The translations under genes and the position numbers were made by a program. The notes beneath the pieces are model-generated. The model did not search any database. It worked only from the letters and a program-made list of their open reading frames with translations, and was not told the origin of the DNA. Positions 1 through 5,161 of a DNA stretch of 5,161 nucleotides are shown piece after piece (within the stretch, counting starts at the first letter, position 1; each line of letters opens with the position of its first letter). Source of the DNA: Methanobacteriota archaeon (GTDB lineage Archaea > Hydrothermarchaeota > Hydrothermarchaeia > Hydrothermarchaeales > BMS3B); NCBI GenBank assembly GCA_003229935.1, contig QIGD01000152.1:1-5161 (forward strand), written 5' to 3'.

Positions 1-84
1 ACACAATGCTATATTGAACGAAGCATTGACATCAGCATTATCAACGTGGCCACAAAAAATACTATAGGTGTTCATCACAGTTAA
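1..84 (+). pseudogene. Possible C-terminal tail of an IS200/IS605-type TnpB (partial, left edge)
   Basis: One frame is open from the left edge to a TAA at 82-84 and encodes 27 residues ending in VATKNTIGVHHS. The stretch IDISIINVATKNTIG faintly resembles the end of TnpB proteins, where a DxNAxxNI motif of the RuvC-like nuclease is followed by a variable tail. The canonical Asp-x-Asn-Ala is not intact here (DISI), so it is either a degraded copy or a chance frame. The call leans mainly on position: the frame stops about 35 bases before a hairpin typical of the right end of these elements, which is where tnpB normally ends. TnpB is an RNA-guided DNA nuclease. The body of the gene lies outside the window. 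The assignment is tentative. Confidence 0.27.
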
Positions 85-110
85 ATGATTTGATATGATT
101 ACTTAATGTT

Positions 111-157
<47 letters not shown>

Positions 158-187
158 TCGTAAAAACGTATAATAAAAACACCATCC

Positions 188-508
188 TCAGAATAATACA
201 CCCCTACGATGATACGAGTAGACTTAAGAGCTTCAATCCAGGCTTAATTTGGCATACTGTCAGAATAATACACTCCTACGATGATACGAGTAGACAACGA
301 TAAAGTAGATAGAAAGCCTGTAGCGGCATGTTCTCGGAATAATACACCCCTACGATGATATGAGTAGACCTAAAGATTTATCTTCTTTGATATCCAATTA
401 TTTACCGTTTAAACCCTACTATGATACGAGTAGACATTACATATTCCCAAATATCCTTAATTGCCCCAATCATCAGAATAATACACTCCTACAATGATAC
501 GAGTAGAC
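188..508. CRISPR. Short, decaying CRISPR-like array (five 36-nt repeats), no cas genes
   Basis: Repeats of 36 nt lie at 188-223, 260-295, 334-369, 400-435 (half degenerate) and 473-508. Four begin T-C-(A/G)-GAATAATACAC, and all but the third end GATACGAGTAGAC; the third has T for C within this (GATATGAGTAGAC). Spacers are 36, 38, 30 and 37 nt, unrelated to one another by eye, and have the size expected of CRISPR spacers. Copies 1, 2, 3 and 5 differ from each other at only a few positions (C/T in CACYCC, A/G at repeat position 3, G/A in CTACRATG). Copy 4 keeps only its right half. The repeat can form a small stem, CTAC with GTAG (204-207 and 218-221 in copy 1). Decay at the right suggests a leader on the left, but transcription direction is undecided. 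No cas gene lies in the window, so the array is an orphan or serves distant Cas proteins. Confidence 0.75.
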
Positions 509-525
509 TCTTGAATCGCTTTGCT

Positions 526-561
526 GATGAGGGGTTGAACCCTACTATGACAAGACCTTGT
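526..561. repeat. Possible sixth, strongly degenerate CRISPR repeat
   Basis: The segment AACCCTACTATGA at 538-550 is identical to 412-424 in the degenerate fourth repeat, and is preceded in both cases by GTTx. Aligning the two gives 526-561 as the equivalent 36-nt unit, ending in AAGACCTTG instead of GAGTAGAC. It would leave only 17 nt after repeat 5, so the spacer would be truncated. It may be a terminal repeat relic at the trailer end, or a chance 13-base match. Confidence 0.35.
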
Positions 562-639
562 TGGGTACAATCTGTAGCGATAACTGAGTATTGTTTTTTG
601 GGGTATCACCGGGTACAGAAATAGAGGACATTTCTTTTC

Positions 640-659
640 TTTCTGGTAGCTACCAGAAA
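640..659. promoter_or_regulatory. Perfect 20-bp palindrome of unknown role
   Basis: TTTCTGGTAG is followed directly by its exact reverse complement, with no spacer. It sits between the CRISPR array and the HNH gene remnant, about 15 bp before a TATA-like element. It could be an operator for a dimeric regulator, the stem of a transcript end, or the terminus of a mobile element. Nothing in the sequence decides between these. Confidence 0.4.
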
Positions 660-674
660 CTAAAAAGCATACCC

Positions 675-682
675 TTTATATA
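675..682 (+). promoter_or_regulatory. TATA-like promoter element upstream of the HNH gene remnant
   Basis: TTTATATA lies centred about 28 bp before a GTG at 707 that is in frame with the HNH remnant, a typical archaeal TATA-to-start distance for a leaderless transcript. The same stretch could instead be read as a hairpin, GCATA (667-671) with TATGC (681-685), followed by a run of seven T (688-694), which would suit a transcript end. Both readings are possible. Confidence 0.4.
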
Positions 683-742
683 TGCCCTTTTTTTGTGTGT
701 GATAAGGTGAAAAAATTGTTCAAACTTCACCAAAGTGACAGA

Positions 743-1057
743 ATGAATGAGAAATTATACTGCCTGAATTGTGGCAAAGAATTAGAGGGAAGGCAGGAGC
801 TATACTGTTCTGAATATTTACTAGAGAATTTAGTCATAGGGAAATGATATATGATGTATGGATGGGAAGAAGAGATTGGCGCTGGCTCTGGGAGGACGTG
901 AGGCTTGAAATACTTAAAAGAGATAAATTTTCCTCAGGTATGTGGTTTTCTTGATGGCAAGTATGCTGAAAAATGAGAGGTGCACCATATTAAGCCTCTG
1001 ACATACTCCCAGTTAACACAAGGGAGTAGTCCATCCTGCTTTTATACTGCCTGTTAA
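743..1057 (+). pseudogene. Broken HNH endonuclease gene with N-terminal zinc-binding motif
   Basis: Three frames join into one recognisable protein. From ATG 743 it reads MNEKLYCLNCGKELEG, then YCSE, giving a CxxC (residues 7 and 10) plus a third Cys, as in a small zinc ribbon. After a shift near 815-823 it continues REFSHREMIYDVW and ends in VRLEILKRDKF. After a second shift at about 934 it reads QVCGFLDGKYAEK, a stop at 974-976, then EVHHIKPLTY. The LKRDxF, CQVCG and VHHIKPL blocks in this order are the core of HNH nucleases (Zn-binding Cys pair, then the catalytic His pair at 983-988). One Cys of the pair is lost at the shift, and the C-terminal NPxNL and CxxCH parts are missing. A GTG at 707 is an in-frame alternative start. 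HNH enzymes cut DNA in restriction, mobile-element or defence settings. This copy cannot make a full protein. Confidence 0.7.
1004..1028. repeat. 7-bp inverted repeat at the end of the HNH homology
   Basis: TACTCCC (1004-1010) and GGGAGTA (1022-1028) flank an 11-nt centre holding GTTAAC. It starts exactly where HNH similarity fades (after HHIKPLTY) and where a reading frame that may belong to the neighbouring IS630-type transposase ends. It is therefore a candidate for the terminus of that element, but no matching copy is secure at the other end. Confidence 0.25.
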
Positions 1058-1137
1058 TTCTAAGATAGTATGAACAGTAAAAGTCAATCACCTTCTGACA
1101 GAATAGACAGTTTATTTCAGAAAATAGCTGGATTTTA

Positions 1138-1811
1138 TTACAGACTGCCTTCCTCAGGAGAGCAAGTGGGAAACCACACCGGCACTACAGAATCTTGGTT
1201 TTCCTCGAAGAAGTGTCGCACCTTATTGGACCTGTGCCACGACGGGCCGTCGATGAACAGGTAGAACCGTTTCCACTTCCGTTTAATCTTTCTGAGGAAG
1301 GACAGGAAGAATTCGCCGTTTATCTTTGAATACTGGCGGAACAGCTGTCTGCCGTCCATGCCCAGTGCACCGAACAAGCATGTCCTCCTGTGGGATCCTG
1401 TCGTCATAACTACGTGTTTTGACCACTGAGTAGTATACTAACACAGATTCATCCATGCACACTACCACCCAACCCTTCCTCTTTGCTTTCTCGATGGTCA
1501 TTTGAGCCCTTTTTCAAACCGCTTTATTTCCTCTTCATCAGCGGCCTTCATGTGCCGTTTCCTCGGCCTGAGCTTCACGAATCCCCATCGATCGGTACAT
1601 GAGCTTGTAGACGTTCTGGATGGTGTATTTCACGCCGGTTTTTCCTTGTATGAGTGTCATGACATCCTTTGAGTGGGGACAGTGCAACTGCCTGCCAACC
1701 TCATAGGAAAAGACCCTCCGTGAACTTCAGTACCATCAGCAGCCTTTCCCGCACCTTCAAATCCTTTTCTTTTTTGAACAATCGTTCAAGTTCTACCACT
1801 TCGATATGCAT
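1138..1811 (-). pseudogene. IS630-family DDE transposase, broken by several frameshifts
   Basis: Read on the minus strand from ATG 1811, five overlapping frames rebuild one transposase: MHIEVVELERLFKKEKDLKV (to 1701); an HTH-domain part, EVGRQLHCPHSKDVM to YTIQNVYKLMYR (stop 1538); WGFVKLRPRKRHMKAADEEE (1590-1498); KRKGWVVVCMDESVLVYYSV (from 1501); then GSHRRTCLFGALGMDGRQLF to FIDGPSWHRSNKVRHFF and WFPTCSPE (from 1407). The CMDES and FIDGPSWHRS blocks carry the first two catalytic Asp residues, and SPE marks the third region, as in IS630/Tc1-like DDE enzymes. The usual SPELNPxE block is collapsed to SPEE, so the third acidic residue is uncertain. A further open stretch in another frame (about 1136-990, containing KVIDFYCSYYLRINRQYKSR) may be its C-terminus. 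One frameshift is a visible 4-bp duplication, CGATCGAT, near 1587-1595. The gene is inactive. Confidence 0.8.
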
Positions 1812-1836
1812 CACCCCACATAACTATTGGTGAGCG

Positions 1837-1844
1837 ATTATAAA
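1837..1844 (-). promoter_or_regulatory. TATA-like element of the IS630-type transposase remnant
   Basis: On the minus strand TTTATAAT is centred about 29 bp before the ATG at 1811, fitting an archaeal TATA box with a short or absent leader. GGGGTG directly abuts the ATG, too close to serve as a normal ribosome binding site. Confidence 0.4.
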
Positions 1845-1927
1845 CAGTCAACTATTTAGTTTAGATACTATAAGATGGAGGGATGACAAAAGTCCCTGAA
1901 ATGAACATATTAGCATCTTTAGACGCA

Positions 1928-3358
1928 TCACTTTTTCCAGACTGGTGTTGGCCCCCTCATATAAGATATTATCGCTGCCGCTATACTTATAAAAAATGAT
2001 ACGTAGAAGGCTAACCTTAAATCGGATATGAATGTACTCACATATATTCCTTTTGAACCGATATGAGCTCCTATGAAAAGTGCGTCCATTGCCTGCGGCG
2101 TTAATCCCGAAGATATTATGGCAAATGTCATCGCTATGCTTATCACAGAACCTGCATTACCCATCATTATACTCGTCGCGCCGGCTATTCCTCTTCTTTC
2201 CGGTGGCATCATACTCATTATCGTATTTGTGTTTGGAGAATTGAACATTCCAGAGCCAACGCCTATAACAATTCCCAAAAAGATTATTTCAAGCAACGAC
2301 ATATCCACTCTTATGAACAATGCGAATCCAAGCAATCCTATGCCTGAGATCAAAAGGCCGAGCGAACTTAAAATTCTTGATCCATACTTATCTGATAACG
2401 CACCACTTATAGGAGCCATAACCATCATTGCAACAGCGAATGGAATGAGGTATATGCTTGCGGTGAACGGACTCATCGACTTTATGCCAAGCAGATAGAA
2501 GATCAGAAGAAACATCAAGGCGCCTATGGCTATTCCGTTAATGAGCTTCGAACTGTATGCGAATATCAACACCCTCGATTTGAAAAGTTTTAAATCAAGC
2601 ATCGGTTGTTTAATCTTAAACTCTATGTAAACAAAAAGTGGAATCAATATCGCTGCTAAGATAAAAGACGTTATGACCAGCGGTGAGGTCCAACCACCAA
2701 ATCCACCTTCTGTAAGTGCATATAAAAGGAAGAACATACCCGCTGTAAATGATGCTGCACCAAGCCAGTCGAATTTTTCTCCTTTTAGAAGTGGTGCGAT
2801 ATCTCTTATCTGAATCAACGACCAGATCGTGACAAGTGCCCCTAATGGAACGTTCATGTAGAAAATCCATCTCCACCCAACGGTAACGGTCAAAATTCCA
2901 CCAACTATAGGACCGATTGCAAAACCAACAGCTATGACCATTACATTTATACCCAAAGCCCTACCAAGCTCTTCTTTGGGGAAAGCATCAGTAACTATTG
3001 CCACGCTGTTTGCCATCATCAAAGAACCACCAACGGATTGGATAACTCTGATCATCAAAAGTTCCATTCCGCTTTGAGACATTCCTGCAAAAAGAGATGT
3101 TACTGTGAAAATACCAGATCCCAAAACGAAAAGCCTCTTCCTTCCCACCATGTCTGCAATTCTTCCTATGGATGGAACCAGGACGGTTATTGCAAGCATG
3201 TAGCTCATCAAAACCCAGATTATGATTATCATCGGGGCATTTAAATCAGCGGCCACATTTGGAAGCGCTATCAAAAGCGCAGTTCCTGTCATGACGGAAA
3301 CCAATGCTCCTAGGCTCGTTGCCGAAAGCGCAAGCCATTTATATGGAATCTTATTCAT
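1928..3358 (-). CDS. MFS drug/solute exporter, DHA2 (14-helix, EmrB/QacA-like) family
   Basis: This 476-residue integral membrane protein is built of about fourteen hydrophobic segments, the usual size and topology of DHA2 proton-driven multidrug exporters. Visible family marks are motif A, GRIADMVGRKR, at residues 65-75; the Arg-containing helix-4 motif RVIQSVGGS (R104, Q107, G110); the antiporter motif C, GFAIGPIVGG (145-154); WRWIFYMNVPLG (162-173), typical of DHA2; a second-half motif-A-like GALSDKYGSR (319-328); and PPERRGIAGA (385-394). It should export toxic organic compounds or metabolites in exchange for protons; the substrate cannot be told. Its ATG lies 5 bp after the stop of the hydrolase gene. 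A weak AGG inside that gene's end (3370-3372) is the only Shine-Dalgarno candidate, so translation is probably coupled. The gene is intact, with no frameshift or premature stop, unlike most of its neighbours. Confidence 0.93.
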   Translation of the reverse strand: MNKIPYKWLALSATSLGALVSVMTGTALLIALPNVAADLNAPMIIIIWVLMSYMLAITVLVPSIGRIADMVGRKRLFVLGSGIFTVTSLFAGMSQSGMELLMIRVIQSVGGSLMMANSVAIVTDAFPKEELGRALGINVMVIAVGFAIGPIVGGILTVTVGWRWIFYMNVPLGALVTIWSLIQIRDIAPLLKGEKFDWLGAASFTAGMFFLLYALTEGGFGGWTSPLVITSFILAAILIPLFVYIEFKIKQPMLDLKLFKSRVLIFAYSSKLINGIAIGALMFLLIFYLLGIKSMSPFTASIYLIPFAVAMMVMAPISGALSDKYGSRILSSLGLLISGIGLLGFALFIRVDMSLLEIIFLGIVIGVGSGMFNSPNTNTIMSMMPPERRGIAGATSIMMGNAGSVISIAMTFAIISSGLTPQAMDALFIGAHIGSKGIYVSTFISDLRLAFYVSFFISIAAAIISYMRGPTPVWKK

Positions 3359-3363
3359 CTTTT

Positions 3364-4041
3364 TTATATCCTTATCATATCGTAGAATTCTTTGACTTTT
3401 TTAGAAGCATCTGGCCTTAAAGGCTCTCCATGACCACAAAGCATGACATCAAAATCAATCTTTGTGAGTTTTTCCATAGAAGTAATTGCCAGTTTCATAT
3501 CTGGTGTGAATTGTTCCGGTGGACCTTGAATTTTCCCATCTATATACCTTAGCTCATCTCCTGCAAAAAGCAATTTTCTGTTTCTATCGTAAAGAGAAAT
3601 ACCTCCTGGTGTATGGCCTGGATTGTGAATTACCTCCAAATCATCCACCTTATCCCCTTCATTCAACAAGACATCTGGATTAACGAATTTAACTTTGAAG
3701 AATTGCAGTCCAATCTTGAATGCTGCGCCGGTTAAACCTTTTGGAGATGGTATCTTTTCTTTTCCAGAAACAAAAGGTGCATCATCCTTGTGAACACAGA
3801 CTTTTGCGTTGGTTAAGTTTTTGATATCATAAACATTTCCCATATGATCTATATGACAATGAGTAAGAATTACCTTGGAAATATCTGAAGGTTTGCGATT
3901 GATTTTACCTATATAATCCAGAATTTTTTGCATCTGCCTGGGCATCCCTGTATCAATCAGCGTAAGTTCTTTTCCGTTTATCAAAAGATAAACATTCGCG
4001 TTTGTGCCATCAATCAGATGAACTCCTTCCATTATTTCCAT
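3364..4041 (-). CDS. Metallo-beta-lactamase-fold hydrolase (glyoxalase II-like)
   Basis: A complete zinc hydrolase of the broad metallo-beta-lactamase superfamily. With numbering from GTG 4047 (227 residues) the metal ligands are all present: DTG at 32-34, the THxHxDH motif THCHIDH at 62-68 (H63, H65, D67, H68), H145 in NPGHTPGG, D164 in FAGDE and H206 in CGHGEP. This is the single-domain layout of glyoxalase II-like enzymes that hydrolyse thioesters, lactones and similar bonds; the substrate is unknown and no signal peptide is seen, so it is probably cytoplasmic. I prefer the ATG at 4041 (225 residues) because GAGGTGA (4054-4048) lies 6 nt before it, whereas the GTG at 4047 touches that site. 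The gene sits between an ABC ATPase remnant (about 25 bp upstream) and the MFS exporter (5 bp downstream), suggesting a shared role in handling a toxic compound. Confidence 0.93.
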   Translation of the reverse strand: MEIMEGVHLIDGTNANVYLLINGKELTLIDTGMPRQMQKILDYIGKINRKPSDISKVILTHCHIDHMGNVYDIKNLTNAKVCVHKDDAPFVSGKEKIPSPKGLTGAAFKIGLQFFKVKFVNPDVLLNEGDKVDDLEVIHNPGHTPGGISLYDRNRKLLFAGDELRYIDGKIQGPPEQFTPDMKLAITSMEKLTKIDFDVMLCGHGEPLRPDASKKVKEFYDMIRI

Positions 4042-4047
4042 TACCAC

Positions 4048-4054
4048 TCACCTC
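4048..4054 (-). promoter_or_regulatory. Strong ribosome binding site deciding the hydrolase start
   Basis: GAGGTGA on the minus strand matches the archaeal anti-Shine-Dalgarno well and is 6 nt from ATG 4041 but 0 nt from GTG 4047, favouring the ATG. Confidence 0.7.
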
Positions 4055-4066
4055 TTTCAATATCAA

Positions 4067-4620
4067 TCATTCCTGTTTTTCTTTTTCCTTCAATAAATCT
4101 TTTCCATTGTCAATTATTGCCACCCTGTCACAAAGGTAATCTGCCTCGTCCATATAATGTGTTGTTAAAATAATTGTAACTTTACCTTCCCTGTTCAATT
4201 TTTTTATATAGTCCCAGACATGTCTTCCGGTCTGAGTGTCAAGGTCAGGTGTTGGTTCATCCAGAAACATAACCTTGGGTTAATGAATAAAACCTCTCGC
4301 CATCTCCTATCTTCTTTTCATGCCTCCTGAATAATTTTCAACCAGAACATTTGCTTTTTCTTTCAATTCGACGAGTTCAAGGACTCCTTTTATTTTTTTC
4401 CCCTTTCGTCTTTATTATTAGAAATATCATATCCAGCAACTTCTACATAACCCGAGGTCGGCTTTAGCAGTGTGGTAAGCATGTTTATTGTGGTTGTTTT
4501 ACCTGCACCATTGGGTCCCAGAAATCCAAATATCTCTCCTCCCTTAACTGAAAAGCTCACACACTTTAAAGCTTTAATGGCATTATACTCCTTTGTAAGG
4601 TTGCGAGTTTCTATAATCAT
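4067..4620 (-). pseudogene. ABC-transporter ATP-binding subunit (DrrA/CcmA-like), internal deletion and stops
   Basis: Two fragments of one ATPase. The first (ATG 4620 to stop 4390) reads IETRNLTKEYNAIKALKCVS and contains Walker A, GPNGAGKTT, at residues 35-43. The second, in another frame from about 4390 to 4067, reads ELVELKEKANVLVENYSGGM (ABC signature SGGM), then Walker B VMFLDEP, the D-loop region and the H-loop TTHYMDEAD. In the second fragment a TAG (4309-4307) replaces the usual Leu of KRRLE, and a TAA (4282-4280) sits just before PKVMFLDEP. Between the fragments roughly 50-60 residues usual in the family, including the Q-loop, are missing. The C-terminus also ends early, soon after IIDNGK, without the extra domain many DrrA-type proteins carry, and no membrane partner gene follows. 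Such ATPases power export of drugs or polysaccharide. This copy is dead but retains the operon's first position and promoter. Confidence 0.85.
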
Positions 4621-4641
4621 GACATTACATATATATGAAAA

Positions 4642-4655
4642 TATATAAAGATTTC
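4642..4655 (-). promoter_or_regulatory. TATA box and B-recognition region of the ABC/hydrolase/MFS operon
   Basis: On the minus strand CGAAATC precedes TTTATATA (4649-4642), whose centre is about 25 bp before the ATG at 4620. This is the standard distance from archaeal TATA box to transcription start, so the mRNA would begin at or next to the ATG (leaderless). No other promoter is obvious before the hydrolase or the MFS gene, so it probably serves all three. Confidence 0.65.
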
Positions 4656-4677
4656 GATTTCGAACTGTTCGAAGTCG
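4655..4677. promoter_or_regulatory. 23-bp inverted repeat: candidate operator of the efflux operon
   Basis: The core TTCGAAC-T-GTTCGAA (4659-4673) is a perfect 7-bp inverted repeat around one base. Beyond a single mismatched pair the symmetry continues with CGA (4655-4657) and TCG (4675-4677), giving 11 positions per half-site with one mismatch. It abuts the upstream edge of the B-recognition/TATA region. Size and symmetry suit a dimeric winged-helix regulator such as MarR or an ArsR/PadR relative. No regulator gene is recognisable in the window. Confidence 0.6.
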
Positions 4678-4792
4678 TAATATGAGAATACTTCAATAGT
4701 GGGAGAATATCACGAGCCCAAAATTGATGAATTTAGAAGAGTCTGAACTCTGGAGAAATATGCTGGAGGCAGTGGGTGCGCCGGGCAGGTAT

Positions 4793-5161
4793 TCAAGATT
4801 TTTGTGGCCCCACAGGCAAAAACTCTGGTGTGCCTCTGCTGATGGATGCAGAGCAGGTAAGAGAGTGGTTGGCCTGACCACAAGATGTTCTCCACCTGCC
4901 AGTCTGCAAACTTCCAATCAACCCCTCTTCTGTAACGTTTGCTCTTTCTACAATTTCTTTTAATTTTGTTGGATTAAACATGGCATACATGACCTCATTC
5001 AATCGGAGAATTATCAGTTTATTCTTTTCTGTTTTTTTTATAACACACACAACTTCATCTTTTTTCATGTGCATACCATAATGGTGAAAGGGTGGCAATA
5101 TGATGTTGTGTTCCTTCGCTACATCTTGAAGCAAAATATAATCATCTCTATTCCCTGAGAG
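4793..5161 (-). CDS. Unrecognised protein, C-terminal part only (runs off the right edge)
   Basis: The frame is open from the right edge to a stop at 4793 (about 122 codons visible). I do not recognise the family. The upstream part, about 5161-4918, has a protein-like composition (DDYILLQDVAKEHNIILPP, then KKTEKNKLIILRLNEVMY and TKLKEIVERANVTEEGLIG), mixed helix and strand, no membrane segment. The last ~40 residues, after GLIGSLQTGR, turn Ser/Cys/Thr/Pro-rich and come from a more GC-rich block (about 4730-4920). They look like read-through into unrelated DNA, so the true C-terminus may have been lost. An internal ATG at 5134 could be a start, but the frame stays open beyond it. The gene is oriented like the efflux operon but separated from it by more than 170 bp including that operon's promoter, so it is probably a separate unit. 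Confidence 0.45.
   Translation of the reverse strand, partial: LSGNRDDYILLQDVAKEHNIILPPFHHYGMHMKKDEVVCVIKKTEKNKLIILRLNEVMYAMFNPTKLKEIVERANVTEEGLIGSLQTGRWRTSCGQANHSLTCSASISRGTPEFLPVGPQKS

Noticed and set aside
531..557. GGGGTTGAACCC resembling a tRNA T-arm
   Set aside because: Loop size does not fit a T-arm and no acceptor, D or anticodon stems can be drawn around it.
522..587. GCTGATGAG followed later by CTGA, like C and D boxes of a C/D guide RNA
   Set aside because: No internal D'/C' pair is present, and the segment is better explained by the end of the CRISPR-like array.
1070..1264. Plus-strand 64-codon open frame
   Set aside because: It lies opposite the transposase remnant, whose DDE motifs are clear on the other strand; the plus-strand peptide has no recognisable features.
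1861..1927. Possible terminator after the MFS gene (GGGA ... TCCC around AAAAG)
   Set aside because: The stem is only four pairs and no T-run follows on the minus strand.
2073..2498. Plus-strand 141-codon open frame
   Set aside because: It is the antisense shadow of the intact MFS exporter; its hydrophobic character follows from the complementary codons.
4724..4963. Plus-strand 79-codon open frame starting TTG/ATG
   Set aside because: It overlaps the right-edge gene and the odd GC-rich block; composition (Trp, Cys, Arg, Ser rich) is not protein-like and no family is recognised.

Overview
The window looks like an accessory, transposon-scarred stretch of an archaeal chromosome. The evidence is promoter architecture (TATA boxes centred about 25-29 bp upstream of candidate starts, fitting leaderless transcription), a GGTGA-type ribosome binding site, a 36-nt-repeat CRISPR-like array and archaeal-style IS ends. 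A Thermoplasmatales-like euryarchaeon is my best guess. That guess rests on general resemblance, not on a marker gene.

Layout, left to right. Positions 1-157 hold what appears to be the right end of an IS200/IS605-type (TnpB) element: a possible TnpB C-terminal tail and the characteristic end hairpin. About 30 bp further on begins a short CRISPR-like array (188-508, perhaps to 561) with no cas genes nearby and repeats that decay to the right. Positions 562-742 contain a perfect 20-bp palindrome and a TATA-like element. Then comes a broken HNH endonuclease gene (743-1057, + strand; two frameshifts and one stop). It meets a broken IS630-family transposase on the - strand (1138-1811; at least four frameshifts).

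The right half is a - strand operon, read from high to low coordinates: an ABC-transporter ATPase pseudogene (4067-4620), an intact metallo-beta-lactamase-fold hydrolase (3364-4041) and an intact 14-helix DHA2-type MFS exporter (1928-3358). The spacings are about 25 bp and 5 bp. The operon starts with a clear TATA box and, touching its upstream edge, a near-perfect 23-bp inverted repeat that is a strong operator candidate. The simplest reading is a regulated efflux or detoxification operon whose ABC part has died while the hydrolase and MFS exporter survive.

The right edge (4793-5161, - strand) carries the C-terminal part of an unrecognised protein. Its last ~40 residues lie in a visibly more GC-rich block and look non-native. 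No rRNA, tRNA or cas gene is visible. I see no complete new system. The most interesting points are the orphan, decaying array beside a TnpB-element end and the operator-controlled hydrolase/exporter pair.
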